From Thermotogaceae bacterium (GTDB lineage Bacteria; Thermotogota; Thermotogae; B21-G9; HyVt-16): 8,289 nt of DNA. The number at the start of each line of letters is the position of its first letter. The stretch's first letter is position 1. Location: assembly GCA_011043375.1 (NCBI GenBank), contig DQYP01000158.1, forward strand, positions 1 to 8,289, written 5' to 3'. A program made the translations under genes and the position numbers. Positions 1-6,514 of the stretch are shown here, piece by piece. Under the pieces are notes generated by a model. The model saw nothing but the letters and a program-made list of their open reading frames with translations, made no database searches and had not been told where the DNA came from.

Positions 1-1326
1 ACCATTCCCCTTTAAGATATCAAACACAATTTTTTTAAATGTCTTACCCCGATGTTTATAATCATCAAACATATCAAAGCTTGCACCTGCTGGGCTCAGA
101 AGAATATAATCGCCTTCCGATGCGACTTTAATTGCCTTTTCTACTGCGTTATAGAATGTTGATTCTATTGAATGAGCTATATTTTCGCTATTGAAATAAC
201 CTTTTAAAGTTTCCACCATTTCTCCAACTAAAACAGTATGTTTAACCCTGTTCTTTATTATCTCTATCAGTTCTGAAAAATCCTCATTCTTTTCTTTACC
301 GCTGAGTATAAGGATTATTCGTTTCTCAGGGAAACTATTTATGGCAGCAATGGTAGCCGAACTATTGGTTGCTTTGGAATCATTTATGAACTTTATACCC
401 TTGAACTCAAAGAATTCTTCCAATCTATGTTCCTCGGGCTCAAAATTTTTTAAAATTTTTAATATCAAGCTGTCTTGAATTCCAAAATTTTTCGAAACAG
501 CAATGGCGGCAAGCGCATTGTAATAATTGTGATTGTACTTTAAAACATCAGGCATTTTAAAGAGAAAATTTGAGTGAAAGTACACTTTTTTGTTGGAAAC
601 GTCCATATAAAAATCTGCTTTTTCATTGTTCAAAGAAAAATACATTAAATTTCCATCATAGCTAACGCTTCTCAAGATTTCATCATCCATATTTAAAATC
701 ACTACACCATCATCCCTACAATGTTTAAGAAGTTTAAGTTTAGCGTTTTTATAATTTTCAAAACTTCCGTGCCAATCTATGTGATCTTGCTTTATGTTCA
801 ATATAGCCAAGGCATCGATTTTAAAATCTTTCAAATCGAGTGCTTGAAAACTACTGATTTCCAAAACAGCAATTTGAGGTTTCTTAGGCACATTTAATAT
901 TTCACAAAATGGATTTCCTATGTTACCACCAACGAACACCTCATAATTTTGCTTTAACATTTCACCGATCAAACTGGTTGTTGTAGTTTTACCATTCGTT
1001 CCTGTTATCACCACGATCTTTGGAACCATGTGAAGAGTTCTAAGGACCCTATAGGTGTATTCCATTTCATTTATGATCTCTATCCCCTTTTTCTCCGCAG
1101 CTTTCAATATTGGTAAATTTCGTTTTGCTCCAGGACTTTTTATTATTAAATCACACTTCAAAAGTTTTTCGGAATGACCGTTTTCTTCGAACTCGGTTCC
1201 ATCATCTATGAATATTTTTTTCCATTTCTTTGGCAAGGAGGAAATCTCCGAAACGAAGAGTTTTTTACCCTTTAAAAATTTATATAATATCTGATTGCTT
1301 TTCCCAAATCCTAAGAGACCTATCAT
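1..1326 (-). CDS. murD: UDP-N-acetylmuramoyl-L-alanine--D-glutamate ligase MurD, C-terminus cut by window edge
   Basis: Cytoplasmic Mur ligase that adds D-glutamate to UDP-MurNAc-L-Ala with ATP. The frame is open from the ATG at 1326 to the window edge (442 codons, no stop). Visible: N-terminal nucleotide-binding fold beginning LLGFGKSN (residues 4-11); ATP P-loop TGTNGKTTT (108-116); GGNIGNP (133-139); metal-ligand LEISSFQ (155-161); QDHIDWH (180-186); K196 in NAKLKL, where the family has its carbamylated lysine; EEHRLE before domain 3; NDSKATN (315-321); and LLSPAGASFDMF (409-420). E. coli MurD ends about 23 residues after the equivalent serine, so only a few residues should be missing. The start lies one base after the mraY stop (TGA-G-ATG). 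A weak G-rich Shine-Dalgarno (GGGGG at 1336-1340) sits 9 nt upstream, which suggests coupling to mraY translation. The family assignment is firm; the exact C-terminus is not visible. Confidence 0.97.
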   Translation of the reverse strand, partial: MIGLLGFGKSNQILYKFLKGKKLFVSEISSLPKKWKKIFIDDGTEFEENGHSEKLLKCDLIIKSPGAKRNLPILKAAEKKGIEIINEMEYTYRVLRTLHMVPKIVVITGTNGKTTTTSLIGEMLKQNYEVFVGGNIGNPFCEILNVPKKPQIAVLEISSFQALDLKDFKIDALAILNIKQDHIDWHGSFENYKNAKLKLLKHCRDDGVVILNMDDEILRSVSYDGNLMYFSLNNEKADFYMDVSNKKVYFHSNFLFKMPDVLKYNHNYYNALAAIAVSKNFGIQDSLILKILKNFEPEEHRLEEFFEFKGIKFINDSKATNSSATIAAINSFPEKRIILILSGKEKNEDFSELIEIIKNRVKHTVLVGEMVETLKGYFNSENIAHSIESTFYNAVEKAIKVASEGDYILLSPAGASFDMFDDYKHRGKTFKKIVFDILKGNG

Positions 1327-1327
1327 C

Positions 1328-2272
1328 TCAATTAACCCCCAAGACCAATAAAGATAAGAGTAAATTGACCAATGAAAATCTGAAAACGATGCTCTCCTCA
1401 GTGCAGCCTTTTAGTTCGTAATGATGATGCAAAGGAGCCATTTTAAAAACTCGTCTTTTCGTTAATTTATACCAACACACCTGAATAACGACACTCAACG
1501 TTTCCATAAAAAATATGAACGCAAAAAATAACAAAAACAATTCACTGGCTGTCAAAACCGCAATACTTCCAATTAAACCCCCAAGAGCTATTGCACCTGT
1601 ATCACCCATAAAGATCTTCGCAGGTTTGAAATTGTAAAACAAAAAAGCACCGACTGTCAGTGAAAGAGTTAACAACAAAGATAAATCTTTCCCCTGAAAT
1701 TTATAAAAAAAGTAAAGTGGAACTGCAGACGATAAAAACACACTCCCAGCTAATCCGTCAAGACCATCGGTAAGATTGGTGGAATTCGAAAACGCCACAA
1801 TGACAAAAGCAGCAAAAACATAATAGAATACTCCAAGATCTAATTTTGAATTAATGAATGGCACGATGGTGTATGTGTGTGGGACTATTATCTGTATGAG
1901 AAATACTGCCAATGCCGAAAATCCAAATTGAAGTAAAAGCTTTTGATGAACCTTTAAGCCTTCAGCATCTTTCTTTTGAACACTGAGCAGGTCATCTATT
2001 AAACCTATGAAAGCGAAAAGAAGTATTACAAAAGATAAAATAAATGTCTCTATTGTAGGATTGATTAAGATTCCAAGTACCACACCTGAGCTTATAAATA
2101 ACAGACCTCCAATGGTCGGTGTACCTTCTTTGTAATTATGGAGATCAGGTCCCTCTTTTCTGATGAATTGACCTACATTTTTTTTCTTCAAAAAAGCTAT
2201 ATATTTTGGATAAAGATGATAAGTTATTATAAATCCGAAAAACAGAACTATTATTTTGAAAAAACTTCCCAT
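1328..2272 (-). CDS. mraY: Phospho-N-acetylmuramoyl-pentapeptide-transferase MraY
   Basis: Polytopic membrane enzyme that transfers phospho-MurNAc-pentapeptide from UDP to undecaprenyl phosphate, making lipid I on the inner face of the membrane. The 314-residue product is of normal to slightly short length for MraY. It shows about ten hydrophobic segments and the family signatures in order: KEGTPTIGGLLF (48-59), the aspartate pair I-D-D (92-94), NLTDGLDGLA (166-175), FMGDTGA (221-227) and PLHHHYELKG (280-289) with the three-histidine motif. These aspartates and histidines are the known catalytic/Mg2+ residues of the family. The ATG at 2272 lies inside the 3' end of murF (22-bp overlap). GGTGAT (2282-2287, minus strand), complementary to the 16S rRNA tail, stands 9 nt upstream and supports this start. 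Nothing in it appears damaged or unusual. Confidence 0.98.
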   Translation of the reverse strand: MGSFFKIIVLFFGFIITYHLYPKYIAFLKKKNVGQFIRKEGPDLHNYKEGTPTIGGLLFISSGVVLGILINPTIETFILSFVILLFAFIGLIDDLLSVQKKDAEGLKVHQKLLLQFGFSALAVFLIQIIVPHTYTIVPFINSKLDLGVFYYVFAAFVIVAFSNSTNLTDGLDGLAGSVFLSSAVPLYFFYKFQGKDLSLLLTLSLTVGAFLFYNFKPAKIFMGDTGAIALGGLIGSIAVLTASELFLLFFAFIFFMETLSVVIQVCWYKLTKRRVFKMAPLHHHYELKGCTEESIVFRFSLVNLLLSLLVLGVN

Positions 2273-3633
2273 ACTTTTTCGATCACCCTTTCCATTTCCA
2301 CACCTCTTGAGGCTTTGAAATAAATTAAATCACCGGATTGAAGAAAAGAACATAGAAAATCTGTTATTTCATTCAAGTTGGAGCTTTCCATGACGACCTT
2401 ATTTTTCATGTTGCCAATTGAATATCTTATATCCGGAAAAACAGAATATACAATTGCACAATCTACAGTAGATTCATCAATCAGCCTTCCCAATTCTTTA
2501 TGAGTTTCTAAGGATTTTTCACCTTGTTCCAAAATCGCTCCCAGAACAGCTACTTTTCTTCTCGCATCAAGGTGATTTATCGTACAAAGTGCCTCTTTCA
2601 AAGATTCGATGCTTGAGTTGTAAGTATCATCTATAACAATAAAATCTCCGATCCTTTGGACGTTAAATCTGTTTTTAGGAAGTTCAAAATTCTTTAGAAT
2701 ATCTACACTCAAATCCATCCCAACAGCTTTTACAGCACATATAGCTGCGGTAAGATCCAAAAGCTGTCCACGATTCCATATGCCTTTGAATTCCGGAGAG
2801 TGAAATTTTTCAAATATTTTAAAATCAACCTTGGTTGTTAAAACCTTTGAGTTATATTTCCACTTCAAGAGTTTAACGTTTCCGTTTCTCTGACCAAAGA
2901 AATAAAATTCGATATTTCTCAAATCCTCAGCTAATTTAACGAATCTTTCATCATCACCATAAAGAATTCCCCAGCCTTTTTTCATGGCCTTTAACATTTT
3001 GGATTTTTCAAGAAATATCTCATCTTTATTTTTGAAGTTTCCAACATGCGCACTTCCACTGTTCAAAAAAACGCCAACATTTGGCTCAAAGATTGATACG
3101 AGTTTATCCATATCACCAGGTTTACTTATTCCAAATTCAAGAACAAGAATCCTTTCGCGATTATAATAATTCAAAATAGAGAGAGGCAATCCAATTTCCG
3201 TGTTCAAATTTCCTGGATTTTTAAATACGGACTCAGCAGTCAAATCGCTCAATAAGCGGTGAATGAGTTCCTTCGTGGTTGTCTTACCATTTGAACCAGT
3301 TATACCTATGATCTTGGTATCGACTTTTTTTATGATATTTTTTGCCAGATCTTCGAGAGCATCTACAACTGAATTCACAATTATTTGAATTATCTCAACA
3401 TCATCTATTTTTCTATCAACTATCGCTACTTTTGCGCCTCTTGAATGAGCATCTTTCACGAATCTATGACCATCCGTTTTTTTACCTCTTAGTGCAAAAA
3501 AAACAGACCCTTCTTTACTAACACGTGAATCAATTACAAAAGAATCCAAAACCAATTTTTCAGGGTCTTCATGAAGATTATATATTTCATGCTTTTTTAA
3601 AATATCAAGTATTTCCGAAAGCCTTAGCCGCAT
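2251..3633 (-). CDS. murF: UDP-N-acetylmuramoyl-tripeptide--D-alanyl-D-alanine ligase MurF
   Basis: Cytoplasmic ligase that joins D-Ala-D-Ala to the UDP-MurNAc tripeptide, giving the pentapeptide that MraY uses. The 460-residue product has the three-domain Mur ligase layout: an N-terminal UDP-sugar domain (about 1-105, with DSR at 35-37 and FFALRGKKTDGHRF at 45-58), a central ATPase domain with P-loop TGSNGKTTT (112-120), KNPGNLNTEIGLPLS (138-152) and LEFGIS (165-170), and a C-terminal domain with DDTYNSS (335-341) and KASRGVEMERV (440-450). KASRxxxME close to the C-terminus separates MurF from the other ligases. The ATG at 3633 has a strong AAGGAG (3641-3646) 7 nt upstream, inside murE, so the 29-bp overlap with murE is likely real. 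Its 3' end overlaps mraY by 22 bp. Confidence 0.97.
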   Translation of the reverse strand: MRLRLSEILDILKKHEIYNLHEDPEKLVLDSFVIDSRVSKEGSVFFALRGKKTDGHRFVKDAHSRGAKVAIVDRKIDDVEIIQIIVNSVVDALEDLAKNIIKKVDTKIIGITGSNGKTTTKELIHRLLSDLTAESVFKNPGNLNTEIGLPLSILNYYNRERILVLEFGISKPGDMDKLVSIFEPNVGVFLNSGSAHVGNFKNKDEIFLEKSKMLKAMKKGWGILYGDDERFVKLAEDLRNIEFYFFGQRNGNVKLLKWKYNSKVLTTKVDFKIFEKFHSPEFKGIWNRGQLLDLTAAICAVKAVGMDLSVDILKNFELPKNRFNVQRIGDFIVIDDTYNSSIESLKEALCTINHLDARRKVAVLGAILEQGEKSLETHKELGRLIDESTVDCAIVYSVFPDIRYSIGNMKNKVVMESSNLNEITDFLCSFLQSGDLIYFKASRGVEMERVIEKVWEVFSK

Positions 3634-5107
3634 TTATTCTCTCCTTGATATCCTCCAAGATCTCTTTCGCAACTTCTTTATCATTGAAAGGCTTTTGATA
3701 ACTCCCATAATCGATGATCCTTTCATGTCCCTTACCCGCAATCAAAATTAAATCCCTTTTGTTAGCAATAGTTATTGCCATTTCTATTGCTTCCTTCCTG
3801 TCCTCGATCACTAAATATGGCCTACTTTTATTTACGCCAATTTCGATTTCCTCTAAAATTGTCTTGGGATCTTCGCTTTTAGGATTATCTGTGGTTATGA
3901 TAGTAACATCCGCAATCTTAGATGCAATCCTTCCCATGATCGGTCTTTTGAACCTATCACCTTCTCCACCTGCACCAAACACCACTATTACTCTGCCAGT
4001 GGTTATTTGTTTGGCTGTTTTTAAAGCTTTTTCAAGGGCATCTGGAGTGTGTGCAAAATCTATTATAATCTCTATACCCAAATGTTTATCATGTATAACT
4101 TCAAACCTCCCCTCCACCCCCGGAAACTTTTTAAGTAAATTTTTCAAAGTGCTCAAATTGTATCCTAAGTCATTCATGATGGCCAACACAGCCAAGACAT
4201 TGTAAACATTGAATTCACCTATCAATGGTATTTGAATTTCCCCCGCATCTTTTTCATTTATAAGCAATTTGAAAGATGTACCTTTTTTACTCACTTTTAT
4301 GTTGGTAGCCATGAAATTAGCTTTGTATTTTATTCCATAGGTTATGAAATTTTCAGGATAGTTGATCTTCTCTTCTATATCGGAATTTATAATTGCCTTT
4401 CCATCGCTTTTTAACAAATTAAAAATACTGAGTTTAGTTTTCAAATAATTCTCGAAACTCCTATGAAAATCTAAATGATCGTGGGTTATATTGGTCAATA
4501 TGGCATAATTAAGCTTTATAGAACCGACTCTGTGGAGTGCCAGCGCATGTGATGAAATTTCCATACTAACAAAATTACCACCTTTTTGCAGCGTTTCGTG
4601 CATTATTCTGAAAACATCGATTGATGATGGAGTGGTATTCTTTGAAGGTATAATCTCATCAACAATGATGTCGTTCACTGTACCAATTAAACTACCTTTG
4701 ATCTTGTGTTTGCTCAACAAATAGTGTATTAGAGTCGCTACGGTAGTTTTTCCATTAGTTCCCGTTACTCCAAAAACCTTGAGTTTCTCATGAGGATCGT
4801 TGTAAAAAAATGAAGCTATCACAGCTTCCGCTTCTCTACTATTATTCACAACAATGTACGGAACATCTACTTTTACGTTTCTTTCAGTTATGAGAGCAAC
4901 TGCACCTCTTCTCACAACTTCTCCAGCTAAAAAGTGTGAATCGAATTTGTAACCCTTTCTGCATATATAAAGTGATCCCTTTTTTACTTTGGCTGAATCT
5001 ATTTGGACGTTGGTGATTTCAGTATTCAAACGACCGTTTGAACAATTCACAAAATTCTTCACAAGATTTTTCGACTTCAAAACCTTGATTATTTCGCTCA
5101 AATACAA
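3605..5107 (-). CDS. murE: UDP-N-acetylmuramoyl-L-alanyl-D-glutamate--diamino acid ligase MurE
   Basis: Cytoplasmic ligase that adds the third residue of the peptidoglycan stem peptide (meso-diaminopimelate or lysine, depending on the organism). The product is 500 residues, normal for the family. Seen: N-terminal UDP-MurNAc domain (about 1-108, with DSAKVKKGSLYICRKGYKFD at 37-56); P-loop VTGTNGKTT (114-122); NTTPSS (157-162); MEISSHAL (182-189); THDHLDFH (208-215); K225 in KTKLSIF, the carbamylated-lysine position; EGRFEVI (332-338); DFAHTPDAL (350-358); FGAGGEGDRFKRP (377-389); DNPK (407-410); GKGHE (458-462). DNPR is the usual diaminopimelate motif and Lys-adding enzymes differ at its last residue; DNPK fits neither exactly, so the substrate is left open. 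The start is TTG at 5107, placed 6 nt after GGGAGGGG (5114-5121, minus). First gene of the mur operon seen here; it overlaps murF by 29 bp. Confidence 0.96.
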   Translation of the reverse strand: MYLSEIIKVLKSKNLVKNFVNCSNGRLNTEITNVQIDSAKVKKGSLYICRKGYKFDSHFLAGEVVRRGAVALITERNVKVDVPYIVVNNSREAEAVIASFFYNDPHEKLKVFGVTGTNGKTTVATLIHYLLSKHKIKGSLIGTVNDIIVDEIIPSKNTTPSSIDVFRIMHETLQKGGNFVSMEISSHALALHRVGSIKLNYAILTNITHDHLDFHRSFENYLKTKLSIFNLLKSDGKAIINSDIEEKINYPENFITYGIKYKANFMATNIKVSKKGTSFKLLINEKDAGEIQIPLIGEFNVYNVLAVLAIMNDLGYNLSTLKNLLKKFPGVEGRFEVIHDKHLGIEIIIDFAHTPDALEKALKTAKQITTGRVIVVFGAGGEGDRFKRPIMGRIASKIADVTIITTDNPKSEDPKTILEEIEIGVNKSRPYLVIEDRKEAIEMAITIANKRDLILIAGKGHERIIDYGSYQKPFNDKEVAKEILEDIKERINAAKAFGNT

Positions 5108-5113
5108 AAAATA

Positions 5114-5121
5114 CCCCTCCC
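5114..5121 (-). promoter_or_regulatory. Shine-Dalgarno of murE, deciding a TTG start
   Basis: The minus strand reads GGGAGGGG here, 6 nt before the TTG at 5107-5105. No in-frame ATG or GTG lies at a suitable distance, and the next TTG (codon 3, 5101-5099) is 12 nt away, too far. This makes the TTG at 5107 the best start. The site is purine-rich but not a perfect AGGAGG. Confidence 0.7.
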
Positions 5122-5131
5122 TGTGAAATCA

Positions 5132-5140
5132 ATTATATCA
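5132..5140 (-). promoter_or_regulatory. Extended -10 promoter candidate for the murE operon
   Basis: The minus strand reads TGA-TATAAT: a perfect -10 hexamer (5137-5132) preceded by a TGn extended -10. No convincing -35 hexamer is seen 16-18 bp upstream, which is tolerated by extended -10 promoters. Transcription would start near 5125 and leave a leader of only about 18 nt that still contains the Shine-Dalgarno. A second perfect TATAAT on the minus strand lies at 5178-5173, without TGn or a good -35, and is an alternative giving a leader of about 60 nt. Confidence 0.5.
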
Positions 5141-5172
5141 TCAATTCCTGTTTCTAATCTCCGAGCTCTTCC

Positions 5173-5178
5173 ATTATA
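5173..5178 (-). promoter_or_regulatory. Alternative -10 hexamer upstream of murE
   Basis: The minus strand reads TATAAT in the context GTATATAATGG. Spacing and strand suit a second murE promoter, but I see no acceptable -35 at 16-18 bp and no TGn extension. In AT-rich intergenic DNA a lone TATAAT is weak evidence. Confidence 0.25.
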
Positions 5179-5254
5179 TACTTCACCATAAACACAGATT
5201 TTTCCGAGCATATTCACTTACACTTTCAAAATCCAGTAAAGATCTCAGTAATTG

Positions 5255-5283
5255 AAATTAAATTTGACTTTCAAGTTTAATTT
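5255..5283. promoter_or_regulatory. Operator-like dyad over the livK -35 box
   Basis: Left arm AAATTAAATTTGA (5255-5267), 3-nt centre CTT, right arm TCAAGTTTAATTT (5271-5283). The arms are reverse complements at 12 of 13 positions. The dyad is centred on 5269 and completely covers the -35 hexamer TTGACT (5264-5269) of the livK promoter candidate. A dimeric repressor bound here would block RNA polymerase. The arms are AT-rich, which raises the chance of coincidence, and no regulator gene is in the window to pair it with. Confidence 0.5.
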
Positions 5284-5293
5284 GTGGTAAACT
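5264..5293 (+). promoter_or_regulatory. sigma70-type promoter of livK
   Basis: TTGACT (5264-5269, 5 of 6 to the -35 consensus), 18-bp spacer, TAAACT (5288-5293, 4 of 6 to the -10 consensus) preceded by TGG, an extended -10. Transcription would start near 5300, giving a leader of about 26 nt with the livK Shine-Dalgarno. That leader is too short for a riboswitch or T-box. A perfect TATAAT at 5306-5311 is too close to the start codon to give a transcript containing the ribosome binding site. Confidence 0.65.
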
Positions 5294-5311
5294 CGTTTTA
5301 AAAATTATAAT

Positions 5312-5319
5312 AGGGGGTG
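5312..5319 (+). promoter_or_regulatory. Shine-Dalgarno of livK, deciding the ATG at 5326
   Basis: AGGGGGTG lies 6 nt before ATG 5326. The in-frame GTG at 5317 is part of this ribosome binding site and has nothing suitable upstream of it, so a start at 5317 (three extra residues) is rejected in favour of 5326. Confidence 0.8.
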
Positions 5320-5325
5320 CTTCTC

Positions 5326-6438
5326 ATGAGAAAATTGAAGTTTCTGATTATTGCATTTGTTGTTTTGTTATCAATTGTTTCAATAGCTGCTGAAACGATT
5401 AAGATCGCTGCCGTTTTACCATTGACTGGGGCTGTCGCAGCTTATGGTCAACAAGGAAAGCAGGGTATCTTGCTAGCTAATGAGATGTTCCCAGAGGTAT
5501 TGGGCAAAAAAATAGAGGTCGTATTCATTGATACAAAAAGTGAGAAAGCAGAAACCGCCAATGCTGTTGCGCGTGCGATCGATTATGAAAAAGTCAATGC
5601 GATAATCGGTGAGTTGATAAGTGGAAATAGTCTGGCAGGTGGGGCTGTTGCTGATAAAAAGAAAGTACCAATGGTTTCACCTGCTTCAACGAATCCCTTG
5701 GTTACACAAGGCAAAAAATACATGTTCAGAGTTTGTTTCATCGATCCTTTCCAAGGAAAAATAGCAGCGAAGTTCGCGTATAATAACCTTGGAGCGAGAA
5801 ATGTCATAATTTTCACTGATATAGAACAGGATTATTGTGTTGGACTTGCAAACTTTTTCAAAAAAACATTCAAAACTTTCGGTGGAAGTATATATGAAGA
5901 ATACTACAGAACGGGAGACCAAGATTTCTCGGCGCAGCTCACAGATGCCCTTTCAAGAAATCCTGATGTTCTTTATATCCCAGGTTATTACACTGAGATT
6001 GCCTTGATCGCAAGACAAGCAAGGCAATTTGGTTTCAATGGTCCGATTCTTGCGGGAGATGGTGCAGAAGCCCAACAATTGATAGAAATCGGCGGAGATG
6101 CTGTTAACGATGTTTACTACACAACCCACTATCACCCGGATGCAGCACAAACCGATATAGCAAAGGTTTTTGTGGAGAAATTCAAAGAAAAATATGGTGA
6201 GAGGCCTTCTGCGATGTCCGCGTTGAATTTTGATGCATATTTGATAATCTATGATGCTATAAAACGTGCTGGAAGTGCTGATCGTGAAGAAATTACAAAA
6301 GCCCTTAGGGCAACTAAAAGATTCGAGGGTGTTACAGGTGTCATAAAGATGGGAGCTGATGGCAACCCAATCAAATCAGCGGTTATAAATAAAGTTGAAA
6401 ATGGTGAATTCAAGTTTGTAACTGTCGTTAATCCATAA
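5326..6438 (+). CDS. livK: Branched-chain amino acid ABC transporter substrate-binding protein
   Basis: Secreted solute receptor (periplasmic-binding protein, Leu/Ile/Val type, type I fold) that delivers its ligand to the LivHM permease. The 370-residue product starts with a clear signal peptide: MRK, a hydrophobic core of about 16 residues, and probable cleavage after the Ala pair at 21-22. There is no lipobox cysteine, so it should be a free or loosely bound periplasmic protein. The mature part begins IKIAAVLPLTGAVAAYGQQ, typical of the family. GELISGNSLA (95-104) and VSPASTNP (117-124) match the loops that hold the ligand's amino and carboxylate groups, with S99, A120 and T122 at the positions of the E. 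coli contacts. Further family features are FRVCFIDPFQG (134-144) and SALNFDAYLIIYDAI (298-312). The mature protein has two cysteines, C137 and C171. The ligand is inferred from family only; other amino acids or small acids are possible. Confidence 0.93.
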   Translation: MRKLKFLIIAFVVLLSIVSIAAETIKIAAVLPLTGAVAAYGQQGKQGILLANEMFPEVLGKKIEVVFIDTKSEKAETANAVARAIDYEKVNAIIGELISGNSLAGGAVADKKKVPMVSPASTNPLVTQGKKYMFRVCFIDPFQGKIAAKFAYNNLGARNVIIFTDIEQDYCVGLANFFKKTFKTFGGSIYEEYYRTGDQDFSAQLTDALSRNPDVLYIPGYYTEIALIARQARQFGFNGPILAGDGAEAQQLIEIGGDAVNDVYYTTHYHPDAAQTDIAKVFVEKFKEKYGERPSAMSALNFDAYLIIYDAIKRAGSADREEITKALRATKRFEGVTGVIKMGADGNPIKSAVINKVENGEFKFVTVVNP

Positions 6439-6464
6439 TCAATTATGAAACTCCATATTTCTTC

Positions 6465-6489
6465 ATGGACCTCCGTATAGGAGGTCCAT
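6465..6489 (+). promoter_or_regulatory. Perfect RNA stem-loop between livK and livH
   Basis: ATGGACCTCC (6465-6474), loop GTATA, GGAGGTCCAT (6480-6489): a 10-bp perfect stem with a 5-nt loop, 26 bp after the livK stop. No run of T follows it (TTCATT), so it is a poor intrinsic terminator. A hairpin here may protect the 3' end of livK mRNA or cause partial termination, giving more binding protein than permease, as known for other binding-protein operons. The right arm contains GGAGGT, the same six bases as the livH Shine-Dalgarno 17 nt further on. Confidence 0.75.
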
Positions 6490-6494
6490 TTCAT

Positions 6495-6503
6495 TAGGAG
6501 GTG
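6495..6503 (+). promoter_or_regulatory. Shine-Dalgarno of livH
   Basis: TAGGAGGTG is a near-perfect complement to the 16S rRNA tail. It is 11 nt from the livH ATG (6515), slightly long, and only 2 nt from another ATG at 6506 that opens a mini-ORF (ATG TTT TAA, 6506-6514) ending directly at the livH start. Confidence 0.8.
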
Positions 6504-6505
6504 GA

Positions 6506-6514
6506 ATGTTTTAA
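6506..6514 (+). other. Possible two-codon mini-ORF abutting livH
   Basis: ATG TTT TAA lies just after the livH Shine-Dalgarno, and its stop codon is immediately followed by the livH ATG. If ribosomes start here they would terminate and could restart on livH without moving. This is a pattern in the sequence; translation is not shown and it may be chance. Confidence 0.3.

Noticed and set aside
3714..4205. 163-codon open frame on the plus strand inside murE
   Set aside because: It lies entirely antisense to the conserved C-terminal half of MurE, has a biased hydrophobic composition typical of the complement of a coding strand, and shows no recognisable motif or convincing start context.
5160..5209. 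Direct repeat TCCGAGC at 5160-5166 and 5203-5209
   Set aside because: A single 7-base repeat is expected about once by chance in a region of this size, and the flanks do not continue the match.
5306..5311. Perfect TATAAT just before livK
   Set aside because: A transcript from it would start near 5318, inside or after the Shine-Dalgarno, so it cannot be the main livK promoter.
5317..5325. GTG at 5317 as livK start, adding three residues
   Set aside because: The GTG is part of the AGGGGGTG Shine-Dalgarno for ATG 5326 and would itself have no ribosome binding site; the signal peptide is complete from 5326.
5294..5325. Riboswitch or T-box controlling livK
   Set aside because: The predicted leader is only about 26 nt, too short for any known riboswitch or T-box.
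6465..6494. Hairpin after livK as a full rho-independent terminator
   Set aside because: There is no T-run after the stem on either strand, and livH and livM of the same transporter follow at once, so complete termination is unlikely.
5953..6494. Short minus-strand open frames opposite livK
   Set aside because: They are antisense to a well-conserved gene, have no recognisable domains or ribosome binding sites, and one runs through the hairpin region.
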